A DNA stretch of 64,000 bases, taken from the NCBI GenBank assembly GCA_002749285.1, contig PDPR01000014.1, positions 99,727 through 163,726 of the forward strand, in the 5' to 3' direction. The stretch comes from Maribacter sp. GTDB lineage: Bacteria > Bacteroidota > Bacteroidia > Flavobacteriales > Flavobacteriaceae. A model generated the notes under the pieces. The model saw only the letters and a list, made by a program, of their open reading frames with translations. It searched no databases and was not told the origin of the DNA. A program made the position numbers and the translations under genes. Positions 36,884-45,582 of this stretch are shown here, one piece after another. How positions within the stretch are numbered: position 1 is the first letter of the stretch; each line of letters begins with the position of its first letter.

Positions 36884-37052
36884 GTCCATGAACATTACAT
36901 CCTAATTAAATCAGAGGTGTTTTGTTATTATGATAAACTGTTATAGGTTGGCGAACGGGTCCAAATAGGTTTGACGCCAACCCCTTTATAAGGGTAAAAT
37001 GGGGCTCCAATCACCAAAGGACCACAAATGCGATATATAGCCCCTACAAAAC

Positions 37053-37087
37053 AAAAGAGCCAATGGGTCGAAACCATTGGCTCTTTT
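37053..37087. terminator. Perfect 14-bp terminator hairpin, usable both ways
   Basis: AAAAGAGCCAATGG (37053-37066) pairs with CCATTGGCTCTTTT (37074-37087) around a 7-nt loop. It lies between the convergent pepT and the nusB-DUF1573-yajC operon. Confidence 0.9.
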
Positions 37088-37109
37088 GCAGATCCATTAA
37101 AGTGTAACT

Positions 37110-37406
37110 TTATTTTTTTGCCGGGGGAGGATTTAACTTTTTGCTCATTTCCAAGGAAATCGCAGAACGATCAAATTTCAATTTCCCGGCCATTGTTTCA
37201 ATGACGCACGAAAAATCCTTATCGTTCAACTCAACCACTTTGCCATGCAATCCACTTTTTGTAACAATGCGATCGCCCCTCTTTAATTCTGCCACGAACT
37301 TTTTTTCATCCTTTTGCCTTTTCATTTGCGGCCGGATCATAAAAAAATATGCCACCACAAAAATGAGGATCATCGGTAAAAAATCCATTATACTTCCACT
37401 TCCCAT
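37110..37406 (-). CDS. yajC: Preprotein translocase subunit YajC
   Basis: Small accessory subunit of the SecDF-YajC membrane complex. A single N-terminal span (MDFLPMILIFVVAYFFMI) is followed by the conserved RPQMKRQKDEKKFVAELKRGDRIVTKSGLHG. At 98 aa it is normal length. It is the last gene of the nusB-DUF1573-yajC operon, 22 bp after its neighbour. Confidence 0.95.
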   Translation of the reverse strand: MGSGSIMDFLPMILIFVVAYFFMIRPQMKRQKDEKKFVAELKRGDRIVTKSGLHGKVVELNDKDFSCVIETMAGKLKFDRSAISLEMSKKLNPPPAKK

Positions 37407-37428
37407 TATATCTATATTATTATGTTAC

Positions 37429-37899
37429 TCATTTGACAGGGCCTAATGGCGCTGCTCCTTTTTTATTGACGAAAGCCTTTATCTTCAACATCTCATTGCC
37501 CTTGGCCGTATTTGCCAATACGGTAATGGTCTTTGTCACCTGATTTTGTCCGGCCCCATTGTATTTAACCTTCAATTCCCCTTGTTCCCCTGGGGCAATT
37601 GGATCTTTTGGCGGATCCGGAACTGTACATCCACAGCTACTGGAAGCCTTGGTAATAACCAGAGGGGCATCACCTGTATTGGTGAATTTGAAAACAGTCT
37701 CTTGTGGTGTTCCTTGGGTGATTGTCCCAAAATCATGCTCGACCTTGTCAAATACCATTACGGGTAAGTGCTTAGCGGCTTCATCACGCTCAGCGGCAGT
37801 AGCTACATTATCCTCCTTTACTTTGCTGGAGGCATTTTCCTTACAGGAAACAAGCCCTGACAAAACGAACAAGCCCAAACCTAAAACAGCTCTTTTCAT
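37429..37899 (-). CDS. DUF1573 lipoprotein
   Basis: A 156-aa lipoprotein: signal peptide with lipobox LVSC at about residues 16-19, then one DUF1573 Ig-like domain (FDKVEHDFGTITQGTPQETV, FKFTNTGDAPLVITKASSSCGCTVPD). The CGC motif is typical of the family. Function unknown; the nusB-DUF1573-yajC gene order recurs in Flavobacteriaceae to my knowledge. It lies 41 bp after nusB. Confidence 0.9.
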   Translation of the reverse strand: MKRAVLGLGLFVLSGLVSCKENASSKVKEDNVATAAERDEAAKHLPVMVFDKVEHDFGTITQGTPQETVFKFTNTGDAPLVITKASSSCGCTVPDPPKDPIAPGEQGELKVKYNGAGQNQVTKTITVLANTAKGNEMLKIKAFVNKKGAAPLGPVK

Positions 37900-37940
37900 T
37901 GATAAAAAATTTTAATTCGACCCAAAATTAAAGAATTAAT

Positions 37941-38888
37941 TTATAATAGTCCACGCCCTACCTTGTTTAGTTTTCCCTCGGCTTTGTATTCCTTCACTAA
38001 TTTATCGAGTATACCGTTTATGAAAATACTACTCTTAGGGGTCGAATATTCCTTTGCGATCTCCAAAAACTCATTGATGGTCACTTTTTCGGGAATGGAG
38101 GGGAAGTTCAACAATTCACATATTGCCATTTTCAACAATATCGAATCTATATCCGCTATACGGTCCTTATCCCAGTTCGGTGTTTTACCCTCGATCTCCT
38201 TTTCCCATTTACCATTGTTCAATAAGGTTTTGGTCAACAGACTCTTGGCGAACACCATATCCTCATCATCCTTCAGCAACTTTGGCAAGAAATAGGATTC
38301 ATTCTGGTCCTCCCTTACTTTCTTGAATTGCTTTAAGATAAAGGTATTTACAATAGGGATATCATCTACCCAAGTCAACTTATCATCCTCAAGGTAATCG
38401 TATATCTTCCCATTAGGGGCTATAATCCCCTTGAACAAACCTATTATCAGCTCTTTATCCTCCTTATAGGTCCTAGAGGGTGTCTTCATATAGCCGAGAT
38501 ACGCTTCGCTACCTATAATCTCTTTATAGATCAGCTTTACATATTCCTCGTTCAAATACCAGTTCTTCAGGTTTTTCTTCTCCAATGCCTCCTTTAACCT
38601 TCCGTTATTGGCCAATTGCAAAAGCAATTTATTATTTATGAACTTTTGGTTGTCCGGAAATGTATCGGCATCAGTGGCCAAATACTTTTTAGGGGACATC
38701 TTAACCTTGTCTTCTGCCAATTGCCGGATCTCAATCAACAAACTGAGCATCAGCAAATAAAGCGAGTACATGTTCTCTATGCTTACTTTTAAAAATACCT
38801 CCTGTTTCTCAAGGGAATCATCCTTTGATTGGGTCAATGCATATATACATTGCATCACTTTTATGCGTATGTGCCTTCTTGTAAGCAT
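37941..38888 (-). CDS. nusB: Transcription antitermination factor NusB, long flavobacterial form
   Basis: RNA-binding helical protein of the rRNA antitermination complex. The N-terminus MLTRRHIRIKVMQCIYAL is characteristic, and the C-terminal NusB core contains DRIADIDSILLKMAICELLNFPSIPEKVTINEFLEIAKEYS. The protein (315 aa) has a long helical insertion compared with the roughly 140-aa proteobacterial form. The frame extends to 38951, but the -7 box at 38929-38936 and the family N-terminus fix the start at 38888. Confidence 0.93.
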   Translation of the reverse strand: MLTRRHIRIKVMQCIYALTQSKDDSLEKQEVFLKVSIENMYSLYLLMLSLLIEIRQLAEDKVKMSPKKYLATDADTFPDNQKFINNKLLLQLANNGRLKEALEKKNLKNWYLNEEYVKLIYKEIIGSEAYLGYMKTPSRTYKEDKELIIGLFKGIIAPNGKIYDYLEDDKLTWVDDIPIVNTFILKQFKKVREDQNESYFLPKLLKDDEDMVFAKSLLTKTLLNNGKWEKEIEGKTPNWDKDRIADIDSILLKMAICELLNFPSIPEKVTINEFLEIAKEYSTPKSSIFINGILDKLVKEYKAEGKLNKVGRGLL

Positions 38889-38928
38889 TTCGAAGAACTT
38901 TTTTAAGATTGGTTTACATTCTAAGCCG

Positions 38929-38936
38929 CAAAAATA
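38929..38936 (-). promoter_or_regulatory. -7 box of the nusB operon
   Basis: TATTTTTG on the minus strand, 40 bp before the ATG at 38888. It lies inside the longer open frame and so rules out the upstream start. Confidence 0.6.
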
Positions 38937-39020
38937 GAAATCATTTTTCAATCTTTGGGCCCTATTGCAACTATTCTCTTATTTATAGATATTATAACAT
39001 GTGGTTTTAAGTCAAACTTC

Positions 39021-39028
39021 TATCTTTG
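39021..39028 (+). promoter_or_regulatory. -7 box of the ABC exporter gene
   Basis: TATCTTTG, 44 bp before ATG 39073 and downstream of the alternative start at 39001. Confidence 0.55.
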
Positions 39029-39072
39029 GCGAATGGTCCGATTACGACGGAACCATTCAGTTGGACGGCTTT

Positions 39073-40827
39073 ATGAAAGAACTCAGGCATCTAAATAAAT
39101 ATTTTAAAAAATATTGGCCAAAACTCCTGATAGGGGTTATTATTACCATAGTTGCCAAGGTTTTCCAATTGATCATGCCCTCCTATGTGCAAAAATCGAT
39201 CACCACCGTAGAGAACTTTATCAAGGGTGAAATTACCCAGGAAATGGCCAAGGAACATCTTTTGGGGTTTATCCTGATCATTGTAGGGGCTGCACTGCTA
39301 TCGGGCTTTTTCACTTTTCTAATGAGGCAGACCATTATTTACGTCTCCCGCCATATCGAATACGACCTTAAAAACGAGATCTTTGACCACTACCTATCTT
39401 TAAGTTTGGATTTTTACAAAAAAAACCGAACCGGCGATTTAATGAACCGGATCAGCGAGGATGTCGGCCAGGTCCGTATGTATTCGGGCCCTGCTTTGAT
39501 GTACGGCATAAACACCATAACCCTATTTGCGTGCATTATCCCCATAATGTTCTTTACCGCCCCAACATTGGCTGCCTACACCTTGATTCCGCTGCCCGTA
39601 CTTTCGATACTTATATACCAAATAAACAAAATAATACATAAGCGCAGTACAAGGGTACAAGAGTACCTATCTACCCTTTCCACATTTACCCAAGAGGTTT
39701 TCTCCGGTGTATCGGTAATCAAGGCCTATGCCATAGAACCACAGATCAACAGGGAACTGGAAATGCTTGCCTTGGAAGGAAAAGAGAAGAGTATGGATCT
39801 CGCCAAGGTAAATGCGTGGTTCCTTCCCTTAATGATACTGCTCATAGGAATCAGTAATATTTTTGTTATTTATATTGGGGGCCATCAATATATAAACGGG
39901 GATATTGCATCGGTAGGTGTAATTGCGGAATTTGTACTTTATGTGAACATGTTGACTTGGCCTGTTGCCGTTGTGGGTTGGCTTACATCGATCATCCAAC
40001 GTGCGGAAGCGTCACAGAAAAGAATTAATGAGTTTTTAAACGAAGGATCCCAGATCATAAGTGAAATAAAGGAAGACACCCCGATAAAGGGCAAAATAGA
40101 ATTCAGGAATGTCAGCCATACCTATGGAAATACCAATATCGAAGCCCTAAAAAATATTTCCTTCACGATAGAAGAAGGGCAAACCGTTGCCTTTCTGGGG
40201 AAAACCGGATCAGGAAAGTCCACCATACTCGACTTGATCACCAGGTTTTACGATGTCAGCTCTGGTGAAATAATCATCGACGGCATCCCTATCAAAAAAC
40301 TGAACCTATATAGTTTGCGCAAAGCGATCGGGGTCGTTCCCCAAGATGCATTTTTATTTTCGGACACCATCAAGGACAATATAAAATTCGGCAATGCCAA
40401 TGCCACGGATGATGCGGTAATCGAGGTTGCAAAAAGTGCTGTGGTACACGATAACATCATAGAGTTCAAAAAACAATATGATACTGTATTAGGTGAACGT
40501 GGCATTACCCTAAGTGGTGGCCAGAAACAACGGATCTCAATTGCCAGGGCCTTTTTGAAAGACCCTGAAATATATCTATTCGACGATTGTCTTTCGGCCG
40601 TCGATACTGAGACCGAAGAGACCATCTTGAACAATATGCAGAAAATATCCAAAGGCAAAACAACCATTATCGTGAGCCACAGGGTTTCTTCAGCCAAAAA
40701 TGCCGATAAAATATTGGTCTTGGACAAAGGTGCATTATTACAGTCGGGCACCCATGAGGAATTGAACAATGTAGATGGCTATTACAAGGAACTCTTCCTA
40801 CACCAACTATCTGAAAAAGAAAACTAA
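39073..40827 (+). CDS. ABCB-type ABC transporter (fused membrane and ATPase domains)
   Basis: Homodimeric exporter half-transporter of the MsbA/MDR type. Six membrane helices occupy about residues 15-310. The ATPase follows, with Walker A LGKTGSGKST, signature LSGGQKQR, Walker B IYLFDDCLSAVD and the switch His in VSHR. Start set at ATG 39073 (584 aa) because the promoter lies between 39001 and this codon. Substrate may be lipid or drug; unknown. The DUF3276 gene follows 79 bp later. Confidence 0.93.
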   Translation: MKELRHLNKYFKKYWPKLLIGVIITIVAKVFQLIMPSYVQKSITTVENFIKGEITQEMAKEHLLGFILIIVGAALLSGFFTFLMRQTIIYVSRHIEYDLKNEIFDHYLSLSLDFYKKNRTGDLMNRISEDVGQVRMYSGPALMYGINTITLFACIIPIMFFTAPTLAAYTLIPLPVLSILIYQINKIIHKRSTRVQEYLSTLSTFTQEVFSGVSVIKAYAIEPQINRELEMLALEGKEKSMDLAKVNAWFLPLMILLIGISNIFVIYIGGHQYINGDIASVGVIAEFVLYVNMLTWPVAVVGWLTSIIQRAEASQKRINEFLNEGSQIISEIKEDTPIKGKIEFRNVSHTYGNTNIEALKNISFTIEEGQTVAFLGKTGSGKSTILDLITRFYDVSSGEIIIDGIPIKKLNLYSLRKAIGVVPQDAFLFSDTIKDNIKFGNANATDDAVIEVAKSAVVHDNIIEFKKQYDTVLGERGITLSGGQKQRISIARAFLKDPEIYLFDDCLSAVDTETEETILNNMQKISKGKTTIIVSHRVSSAKNADKILVLDKGALLQSGTHEELNNVDGYYKELFLHQLSEKEN

Positions 40828-40906
40828 CATTATTGTTGTTATATACGCTTTTTTTTTTCAATTTTGAGGATTGGACACTATTTTCACATAACTATAAACT
40901 TGAAAA

Positions 40907-41278
40907 ATGAGCGACAAAGAATTAATAGACCAGGAAGAGATACACTCCAAGGTATTGAGGGCCGGAAGAAGAACATACTTCTTTGATGTAAGGAGTACCA
41001 AGGCTGGTGATTATTATCTTACAATCACGGAAAGCAAGAAATTCACTCATGATGACGGCTCTTTCCATTATAAGAAACACAAGATATACCTGTACAAGGA
41101 AGATTTCACTGCCTTTAAGGAAAATGTAGATGAAATGATGGATTTCATTATACAGGAAAAAGGAACCGAAGTTATCTCGGAAAGACATCAAAAAGATTTT
41201 AAAAAAGAGGAATTTCATGAAAATAGCGAAACAGAACCAACAGGGAATTTTACCGATGTTGATTTTGATGACATATAA
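40907..41278 (+). CDS. DUF3276 (PUR-alpha-like) protein
   Basis: A 123-aa Bacteroidota protein with a PUR-alpha-type fold that in relatives binds RNA or single-stranded DNA. The repeat RRTYFFDVRSTKAGDYYLTITESK, with HKIYLYKEDFTAFKENVDEM after it, is clear. The C-terminal 35 residues are acidic and probably flexible. It is followed by a good terminator. Confidence 0.9.
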   Translation: MSDKELIDQEEIHSKVLRAGRRTYFFDVRSTKAGDYYLTITESKKFTHDDGSFHYKKHKIYLYKEDFTAFKENVDEMMDFIIQEKGTEVISERHQKDFKKEEFHENSETEPTGNFTDVDFDDI

Positions 41279-41300
41279 GGCTTAAGATAAATACTTTATG

Positions 41301-41333
41301 AAAATAACCCCGATTTCCGAGGTTATTTTTTTA
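41301..41333 (+). terminator. Terminator after the DUF3276 gene
   Basis: AAAATAACC (41301-41309) pairs with GGTTATTTT (41321-41329); an inner CG/CG pair and a T run follow. Confidence 0.8.
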
Positions 41334-41360
41334 CTTTTAGCAAAAGCTAATTAAACATAT

Positions 41361-43892
41361 ATGAAAAATTCACTGTCGATTATCCTCCTACTGGTTTCCT
41401 TAGGTACTTTTCCCCAAAACCCTATTGGCCTTGACTATTACCTTCCACAGACTATTTCCTACGACCAAGACATCCCCACCCCAAAGGAGATAATTGGCCA
41501 TGAAGTTGGCGAATGGCATGTGACCCACGACAAGTTGGTGTACTATATGCAGATACTGGCTGAAAAAAGTGACAGGATCACTTTGGAAAACAGAGGGGCA
41601 ACTTTTGAAGGTAGGCCTATATTATTACTAACGGTCACCTCCCCTAAGAACCATAGGAACATCAATACGATCAGGGAGAACCATATAGCCCTGACCGAAA
41701 ACAACAGTAATGCCCTCAATACGGGCAACATGCCAGTGGTAGTCTACCAAGGGTTTTCAATACACGGTAATGAAGCAAGCGGTTCCAACGCCGCATTGGC
41801 ATATGCCTATTACTTGGCCGCTGCCAAAGGCCCGGATATCGAGGAACTTTTGAACCACATGGTCATCCTCTTAGACCCTTCTTTCAACCCTGATGGATTA
41901 CAACGCTTTGCCTACTGGGCCAATACGAACAAGAGCATCAATCTGGTGTCCGACAATAACGAAAGGGAATATCATGAGGTATGGCCCGGCGGAAGAACCA
42001 ATCACTACTGGTTTGATATGAACCGGGATTGGTTACCTGTGCAACTTCCCGAAAGCAGGGCACGCATCCAGAGTTTTCACAAATGGAAGCCCAACATCCT
42101 TACGGACCATCATGAAATGGGCACTAATTCCACCTTCTTTTTCCAACCGGGAGAACCCACAAGGGTACATCCATTGACCCCCAAGACCAATCAGGAATTG
42201 ACCGCTGAAATCGGCACTTACCATGCCAAGGCCTTGGACAAGATCGGCTCGTTATATTATTCAGAGGAAGATTATGACGATTTCTTCTACGGCAAAGCCT
42301 CTACTTTCCCCGATGTTAACGGGGGTATTGGCATTCTGTTCGAACAGGGTAGCTCAAGAGGCCATGTACAGGAATCCGAAAACGGGCTGTTGACCTTTCC
42401 CTTCACCATTCGAAATCAATTTACAACGGCCCTATCAACCATTGAGGCCGCCAATAACATGAGGGTTAAGTTATTGGACTATCAACGTGACTTTTTTAAC
42501 GGGGCAAGGACCGAAGCCAAAAAAACCAAGTCAAGATCGATTGTTTTTGGGGACAATAAGGATGCGGCAAAAAGCTGGCATTTGGCAGAAATCCTAAACC
42601 GACACAAAATAAAATTCAACGCCTTGGCAGATGATGCCACGATTAATGGGAAAAGTTATAAAAAAGGGAGTAGTTATGTTGTGCCCCTGAACCAAAAAAA
42701 CCACGGATTGATCAAGGCCATGTTCGAAAAACGCACTTCGTTTACCGATAGCATTTTTTATGATATTTCAGCATGGACACTCCCCCTGGCCTTCAATGTC
42801 GACTATACCGAGCAAGGCAACATGTCATATGCCGGAGCGGAGATAACAGACCTTAAGCCCTTGACCGGAAAGGTTACCGGCAAAAGCACATACGCCTATC
42901 TGTTCGAATGGAATGAGTATTACACTCCCAAGGCACTGAACAAAATCCTAGAGAAAGGTATAAGGGCCAAGGTCGCCAAATCCCCCTTTACCATAGAAGG
43001 CAGATCCTTTGATTACGGTACTATCATGATACCCGCAAAAAACCAGGATTTGGACACGGAGGAACTGTACGCTTTCCTAAAAGGAGTAGCACAGGAAAGT
43101 CAATTACAGATCACTGCTGTTGGCACAGGCCATACCAAGGGAATCGATTTAGGAAGTAATGGTTTCAGCACTGTCAAAAAACAAAAAGTTGCTATTTTAG
43201 TGGGTGAAGGCATCCGTTCTTATGATGCAGGTGAAATCTGGCATTTATTCGATACACGCTACAACATCCCGTTGGTAAAACTGGACATATCCTACTTTAA
43301 CACCTTGGACCTGGACAAATACACTGATCTGATCATCCCCAGTACAAGCTCTTGGAGCAGTAAGGAAATCAGTGAAAAGAATGCTGGAAAATTAATGGCC
43401 TGGGTCAAAAGGGGAGGGACATTGATTGGTTATAGGAATATCGCCGAATGGCTAGATAAAAATAAAATCGTTACACTGAAGTTCCGAAAGGATTCGTTGA
43501 CCGCCAAAAAAATACCCTTTGTGAAAAAGAAGGCTTTTAAAGGGGCCCAAGTTACCGGAGGAGCCATTTTCGAAGCAAAACTAGACCGGTCACACCCCAT
43601 TAATTTCGGATACAAGAATGACAAGCTTGCCTTATTCCGCAATACCAATATTTATATAGAACCCGACAAGAACAGCTTCAACAATCCTATCCAGTATACC
43701 AAATCCCCATTATTAAGCGGATATATTTCAGAAGAGAACCTGGAACTTCTTAAAGGCTCCGTGCCTTTTACGGTGAAAAAAATCGGCCAAGGCCGGGTGA
43801 TCATCTTTACCGACAATACCAATTTTAGGGCCTTCTGGTACGGCACTAATAAATTATTGATGAATGCCATCTTTTTTGGGGACATGATGTAA
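41361..43892 (+). CDS. Secreted M14-family zinc carboxypeptidase, large form
   Basis: An 843-aa exported metallopeptidase. The signal peptide (residues 1-18, LGTFPQ) precedes an M14 domain with zinc ligands in SIHGNEASGSN (H-x-x-E) and LTDHHEMGTNSTFFF. EQGSSRGH is near the catalytic Glu region. About 400 further residues form a C-terminal part including a glutamine-amidotransferase-like fold region (VAILVGEGIRSYDAGEIWHLFD). It probably trims peptides at the cell surface. Monocistronic. Confidence 0.9.
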   Translation: MKNSLSIILLLVSLGTFPQNPIGLDYYLPQTISYDQDIPTPKEIIGHEVGEWHVTHDKLVYYMQILAEKSDRITLENRGATFEGRPILLLTVTSPKNHRNINTIRENHIALTENNSNALNTGNMPVVVYQGFSIHGNEASGSNAALAYAYYLAAAKGPDIEELLNHMVILLDPSFNPDGLQRFAYWANTNKSINLVSDNNEREYHEVWPGGRTNHYWFDMNRDWLPVQLPESRARIQSFHKWKPNILTDHHEMGTNSTFFFQPGEPTRVHPLTPKTNQELTAEIGTYHAKALDKIGSLYYSEEDYDDFFYGKASTFPDVNGGIGILFEQGSSRGHVQESENGLLTFPFTIRNQFTTALSTIEAANNMRVKLLDYQRDFFNGARTEAKKTKSRSIVFGDNKDAAKSWHLAEILNRHKIKFNALADDATINGKSYKKGSSYVVPLNQKNHGLIKAMFEKRTSFTDSIFYDISAWTLPLAFNVDYTEQGNMSYAGAEITDLKPLTGKVTGKSTYAYLFEWNEYYTPKALNKILEKGIRAKVAKSPFTIEGRSFDYGTIMIPAKNQDLDTEELYAFLKGVAQESQLQITAVGTGHTKGIDLGSNGFSTVKKQKVAILVGEGIRSYDAGEIWHLFDTRYNIPLVKLDISYFNTLDLDKYTDLIIPSTSSWSSKEISEKNAGKLMAWVKRGGTLIGYRNIAEWLDKNKIVTLKFRKDSLTAKKIPFVKKKAFKGAQVTGGAIFEAKLDRSHPINFGYKNDKLALFRNTNIYIEPDKNSFNNPIQYTKSPLLSGYISEENLELLKGSVPFTVKKIGQGRVIIFTDNTNFRAFWYGTNKLLMNAIFFGDMM

Positions 43893-43905
43893 GCCTAAAG
43901 AATCT

Positions 43906-43935
43906 TTACCCAGGTCAAAAAAATGGCCTGGGTAA
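43906..43935. terminator. Hairpin after the M14 peptidase
   Basis: TTACCCAGG (43906-43914) pairs with CCTGGGTAA (43927-43935), only 14 bp after the stop. The T tract is weak. Confidence 0.5.
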
Positions 43936-44030
43936 TAAACAATGTTGATCCCACACCCAACGGGTAGACGGACAATAAAGACCAAAATAGCCCCAAACCT
44001 GAATTACCAACAGGGCATCCTATCAAAGAA

Positions 44031-44369
44031 TCATCCTATTTTCAGTCCATTGGGAACAGGGGAATCCGGTTTTAGCAAAACGACCTCTTTTCCGTCAACT
44101 GCGCCCAAGACGAGACATTCACTTATAAAATCGGCTATTTGTTTATTGGGGAAGTTGGCCACAGCGATTACCTGCTTACCCAAAAGTTCCTCTTTTGCAT
44201 ATAAGCCAGTAATCTGTGCCGAGGATCTTTTAACACCTATCCCCTTTCCAAAATCCAGTTTTAATTGGTAAGCGGGTTTTTTGGCTTTTGGGAAATCACG
44301 TACTTCAATGATCGTGGCGACCCGCATATCCACTTTTATAAAATCACCCCAATCTATAGTGTCATCCAT
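44031..44369 (-). CDS. csaA: CsaA-type tRNA-binding-domain chaperone
   Basis: A 112-aa stand-alone OB-fold tRNA-binding domain of the CsaA family, reported elsewhere to have chaperone or export-related activity. The diagnostic run is FIKVDMRVATIIEVRDFPKA, ending with VLGAVDGKEVVLLKPDSPVPNG. The frame is open 53 codons further upstream, but the domain starts at ATG 44369 and the extension has no homology I can see. A long intergenic region lies upstream. Confidence 0.9.
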   Translation of the reverse strand: MDDTIDWGDFIKVDMRVATIIEVRDFPKAKKPAYQLKLDFGKGIGVKRSSAQITGLYAKEELLGKQVIAVANFPNKQIADFISECLVLGAVDGKEVVLLKPDSPVPNGLKIG

Positions 44370-44846
44370 AAAAACATCTTTCTTTGAACCAATATCGAAT
44401 ATAAAAACAGTGATGGGAATAAGCAAGTTCATGGATATTGTATTACATATGAAAAATCGAGACAGCCTACCCAACAACCCCCGAAAACGGGTTCGATAGT
44501 GCTTATTGCACCAATACAACCGAACCACAAACGGTATCTTTTACTATTTTCGGGGAATATTGAAAAAATAACCGATTAAGATAATTCAGGCCGTAAACCC
44601 CAGAACCCTTAAGGGTTCCAGATCCATTACAATTAACAGTGCCCCCTCTACCAACTGGGAGCAATGGCCAATACGTAATTGCGAACCCTGCTTGCCACAC
44701 CAACCAAAGATGCACGGCAAATGTTAAAAAAATGCATTAAGGAAATAAAGCCATATTTGAGAATGGCACCTGGCCCCAACGGCCTGGACCAAATACAATT
44801 TGGCAAAACCATAAGACCTGATTCTTTACCAAAGATTGGATTAACG
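44370..44846. other. Long unexplained region upstream of csaA with palindrome and tRNA-like block
   Basis: No reading frame here is convincing. Two features stand out: a 16-bp perfect palindrome (44603-44618) and, on the minus strand around 44665-44600, a block resembling part of a tRNA-Asn gene (CAGTTGGTAGAG, then CTGTTAA), with poorly pairing stems. A minus-strand -7 box at 44847-44854 would transcribe into this region, giving a leader or RNA of up to 470 nt before csaA. Confidence 0.4.
44603..44618. repeat. 16-bp perfect palindrome
   Basis: GAACCCTTAAGGGTTC reads identically on both strands. It could be a dimeric regulator site or part of an RNA hairpin. Confidence 0.6.
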
Positions 44847-44854
44847 CAAATATA
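44847..44854 (-). promoter_or_regulatory. -7 box facing the csaA side
   Basis: TATATTTG on the minus strand, with a TTG 17 bp upstream. It is divergent from the cold-shock promoter 37 bp away. Confidence 0.5.
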
Positions 44855-44890
44855 ACCTGCAAAATATCATACAATTAAATATTTTAACCC

Positions 44891-44898
44891 TACATTTG
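44891..44898 (+). promoter_or_regulatory. -7 box of the cold-shock gene
   Basis: TACATTTG, 29 bp before the ATG; the leader is short (about 23 nt) and AT-only, unlike the long structured leader of E. coli cspA. Confidence 0.6.
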
Positions 44899-44927
44899 CA
44901 CTTTAATTAATATTTAATAATTTTATT

Positions 44928-45122
44928 ATGAGTAAAGGAACAGTTAAATTCTTCAATGATTCCAAAGGTTACGGTTTTATCACTGAAGATGGTTCGAACG
45001 AAGATCATTTTGTACACATTTCTGGCTTAATCGACGAAGTTCGTGAAGGTGATGTTGTGGAATTTGAACTACAACAAGGTAAAAAAGGATTAAACGCCGT
45101 TAATGTGAAGGTAATTGACTAG
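44928..45122 (+). CDS. Cold-shock protein, CspA family
   Basis: A 64-aa single cold-shock domain that binds single-stranded RNA or DNA. RNP1 is KGYGFI and RNP2 is HFVHIS, both intact after the starting strand GTVKFFNDS. Monocistronic, with a strong terminator. Which paralogue it is cannot be told. Confidence 0.96.
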   Translation: MSKGTVKFFNDSKGYGFITEDGSNEDHFVHISGLIDEVREGDVVEFELQQGKKGLNAVNVKVID

Positions 45123-45144
45123 GCAACGATTTTAATTTTTTTAT

Positions 45145-45174
45145 ATACCCCCGATGATTGATTATCGGGGGTAT
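45145..45174 (+). terminator. Terminator of the cold-shock gene
   Basis: ATACCCCCGAT (45145-45155) pairs perfectly with ATCGGGGGTAT (45164-45174), followed by TTATTT. Confidence 0.85.
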
Positions 45175-45308
45175 TTATTTGTAATATTTTCCCACTTAAA
45201 TATTTATTTTTCTTATTTATTCCAACTTTCAACGCAACCCTGGTTAGTTTTTGGCATCATACACTACAAACGATGTTCTCTATAATAACATAACTAACAG
45301 ACGCTTGT

Positions 45309-45395
45309 ATGACCACTTTTATGATTGTTCTAGTATCCTTGTTTTTCATTAACCTTATGCTGCTTTTATCAAGTATCCTGAATACTAAAAAATAA
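45309..45395 (+). CDS. Possible 28-aa single-span membrane peptide
   Basis: The frame MTTFMIVLVSLFFINLMLLL, then SSILNTKK, is almost entirely a membrane span with a polar, positive end. It resembles the first 28 residues of the small protein at 61711 (shared M-T-F, I-N, M and S positions). It lies in the otherwise empty 45175-45538 stretch. No clear ribosome-binding site. Chance occurrence is possible at this length. Confidence 0.35.
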   Translation: MTTFMIVLVSLFFINLMLLLSSILNTKK

Positions 45396-45532
45396 CAGCA
45401 TCCACATTGGGCAGGGCATCCGGTCTTATCGTTGTTGTTACACATACGATATGGGGATTTTATTAACTATAACTACTTCCCCCCCTTCATTACTATTTGC
45501 CAGTTTGACCCTGCACAGAATATAAAATCATA

Positions 45533-45557
45533 AAAAAAGCCCCAGTTATCAGGGCTC
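45533..45557 (-). terminator. Terminator of the dual immunophilin gene
   Basis: AGCCC pairs with GGGCT on the minus strand (45553-45557 with 45539-45543), followed by TTTTTTT (45533-45539). It lies 26 bp after the stop codon. Confidence 0.75.
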
Positions 45558-45582
45558 TTATTCTATATAAACGGAATGTTCC

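Noticed and set aside
44503..44715. A 70-codon minus-strand frame upstream of csaA
   Set aside because: Covers the palindrome and tRNA-like block, has no recognisable protein features and a repetitive glycine-rich middle.
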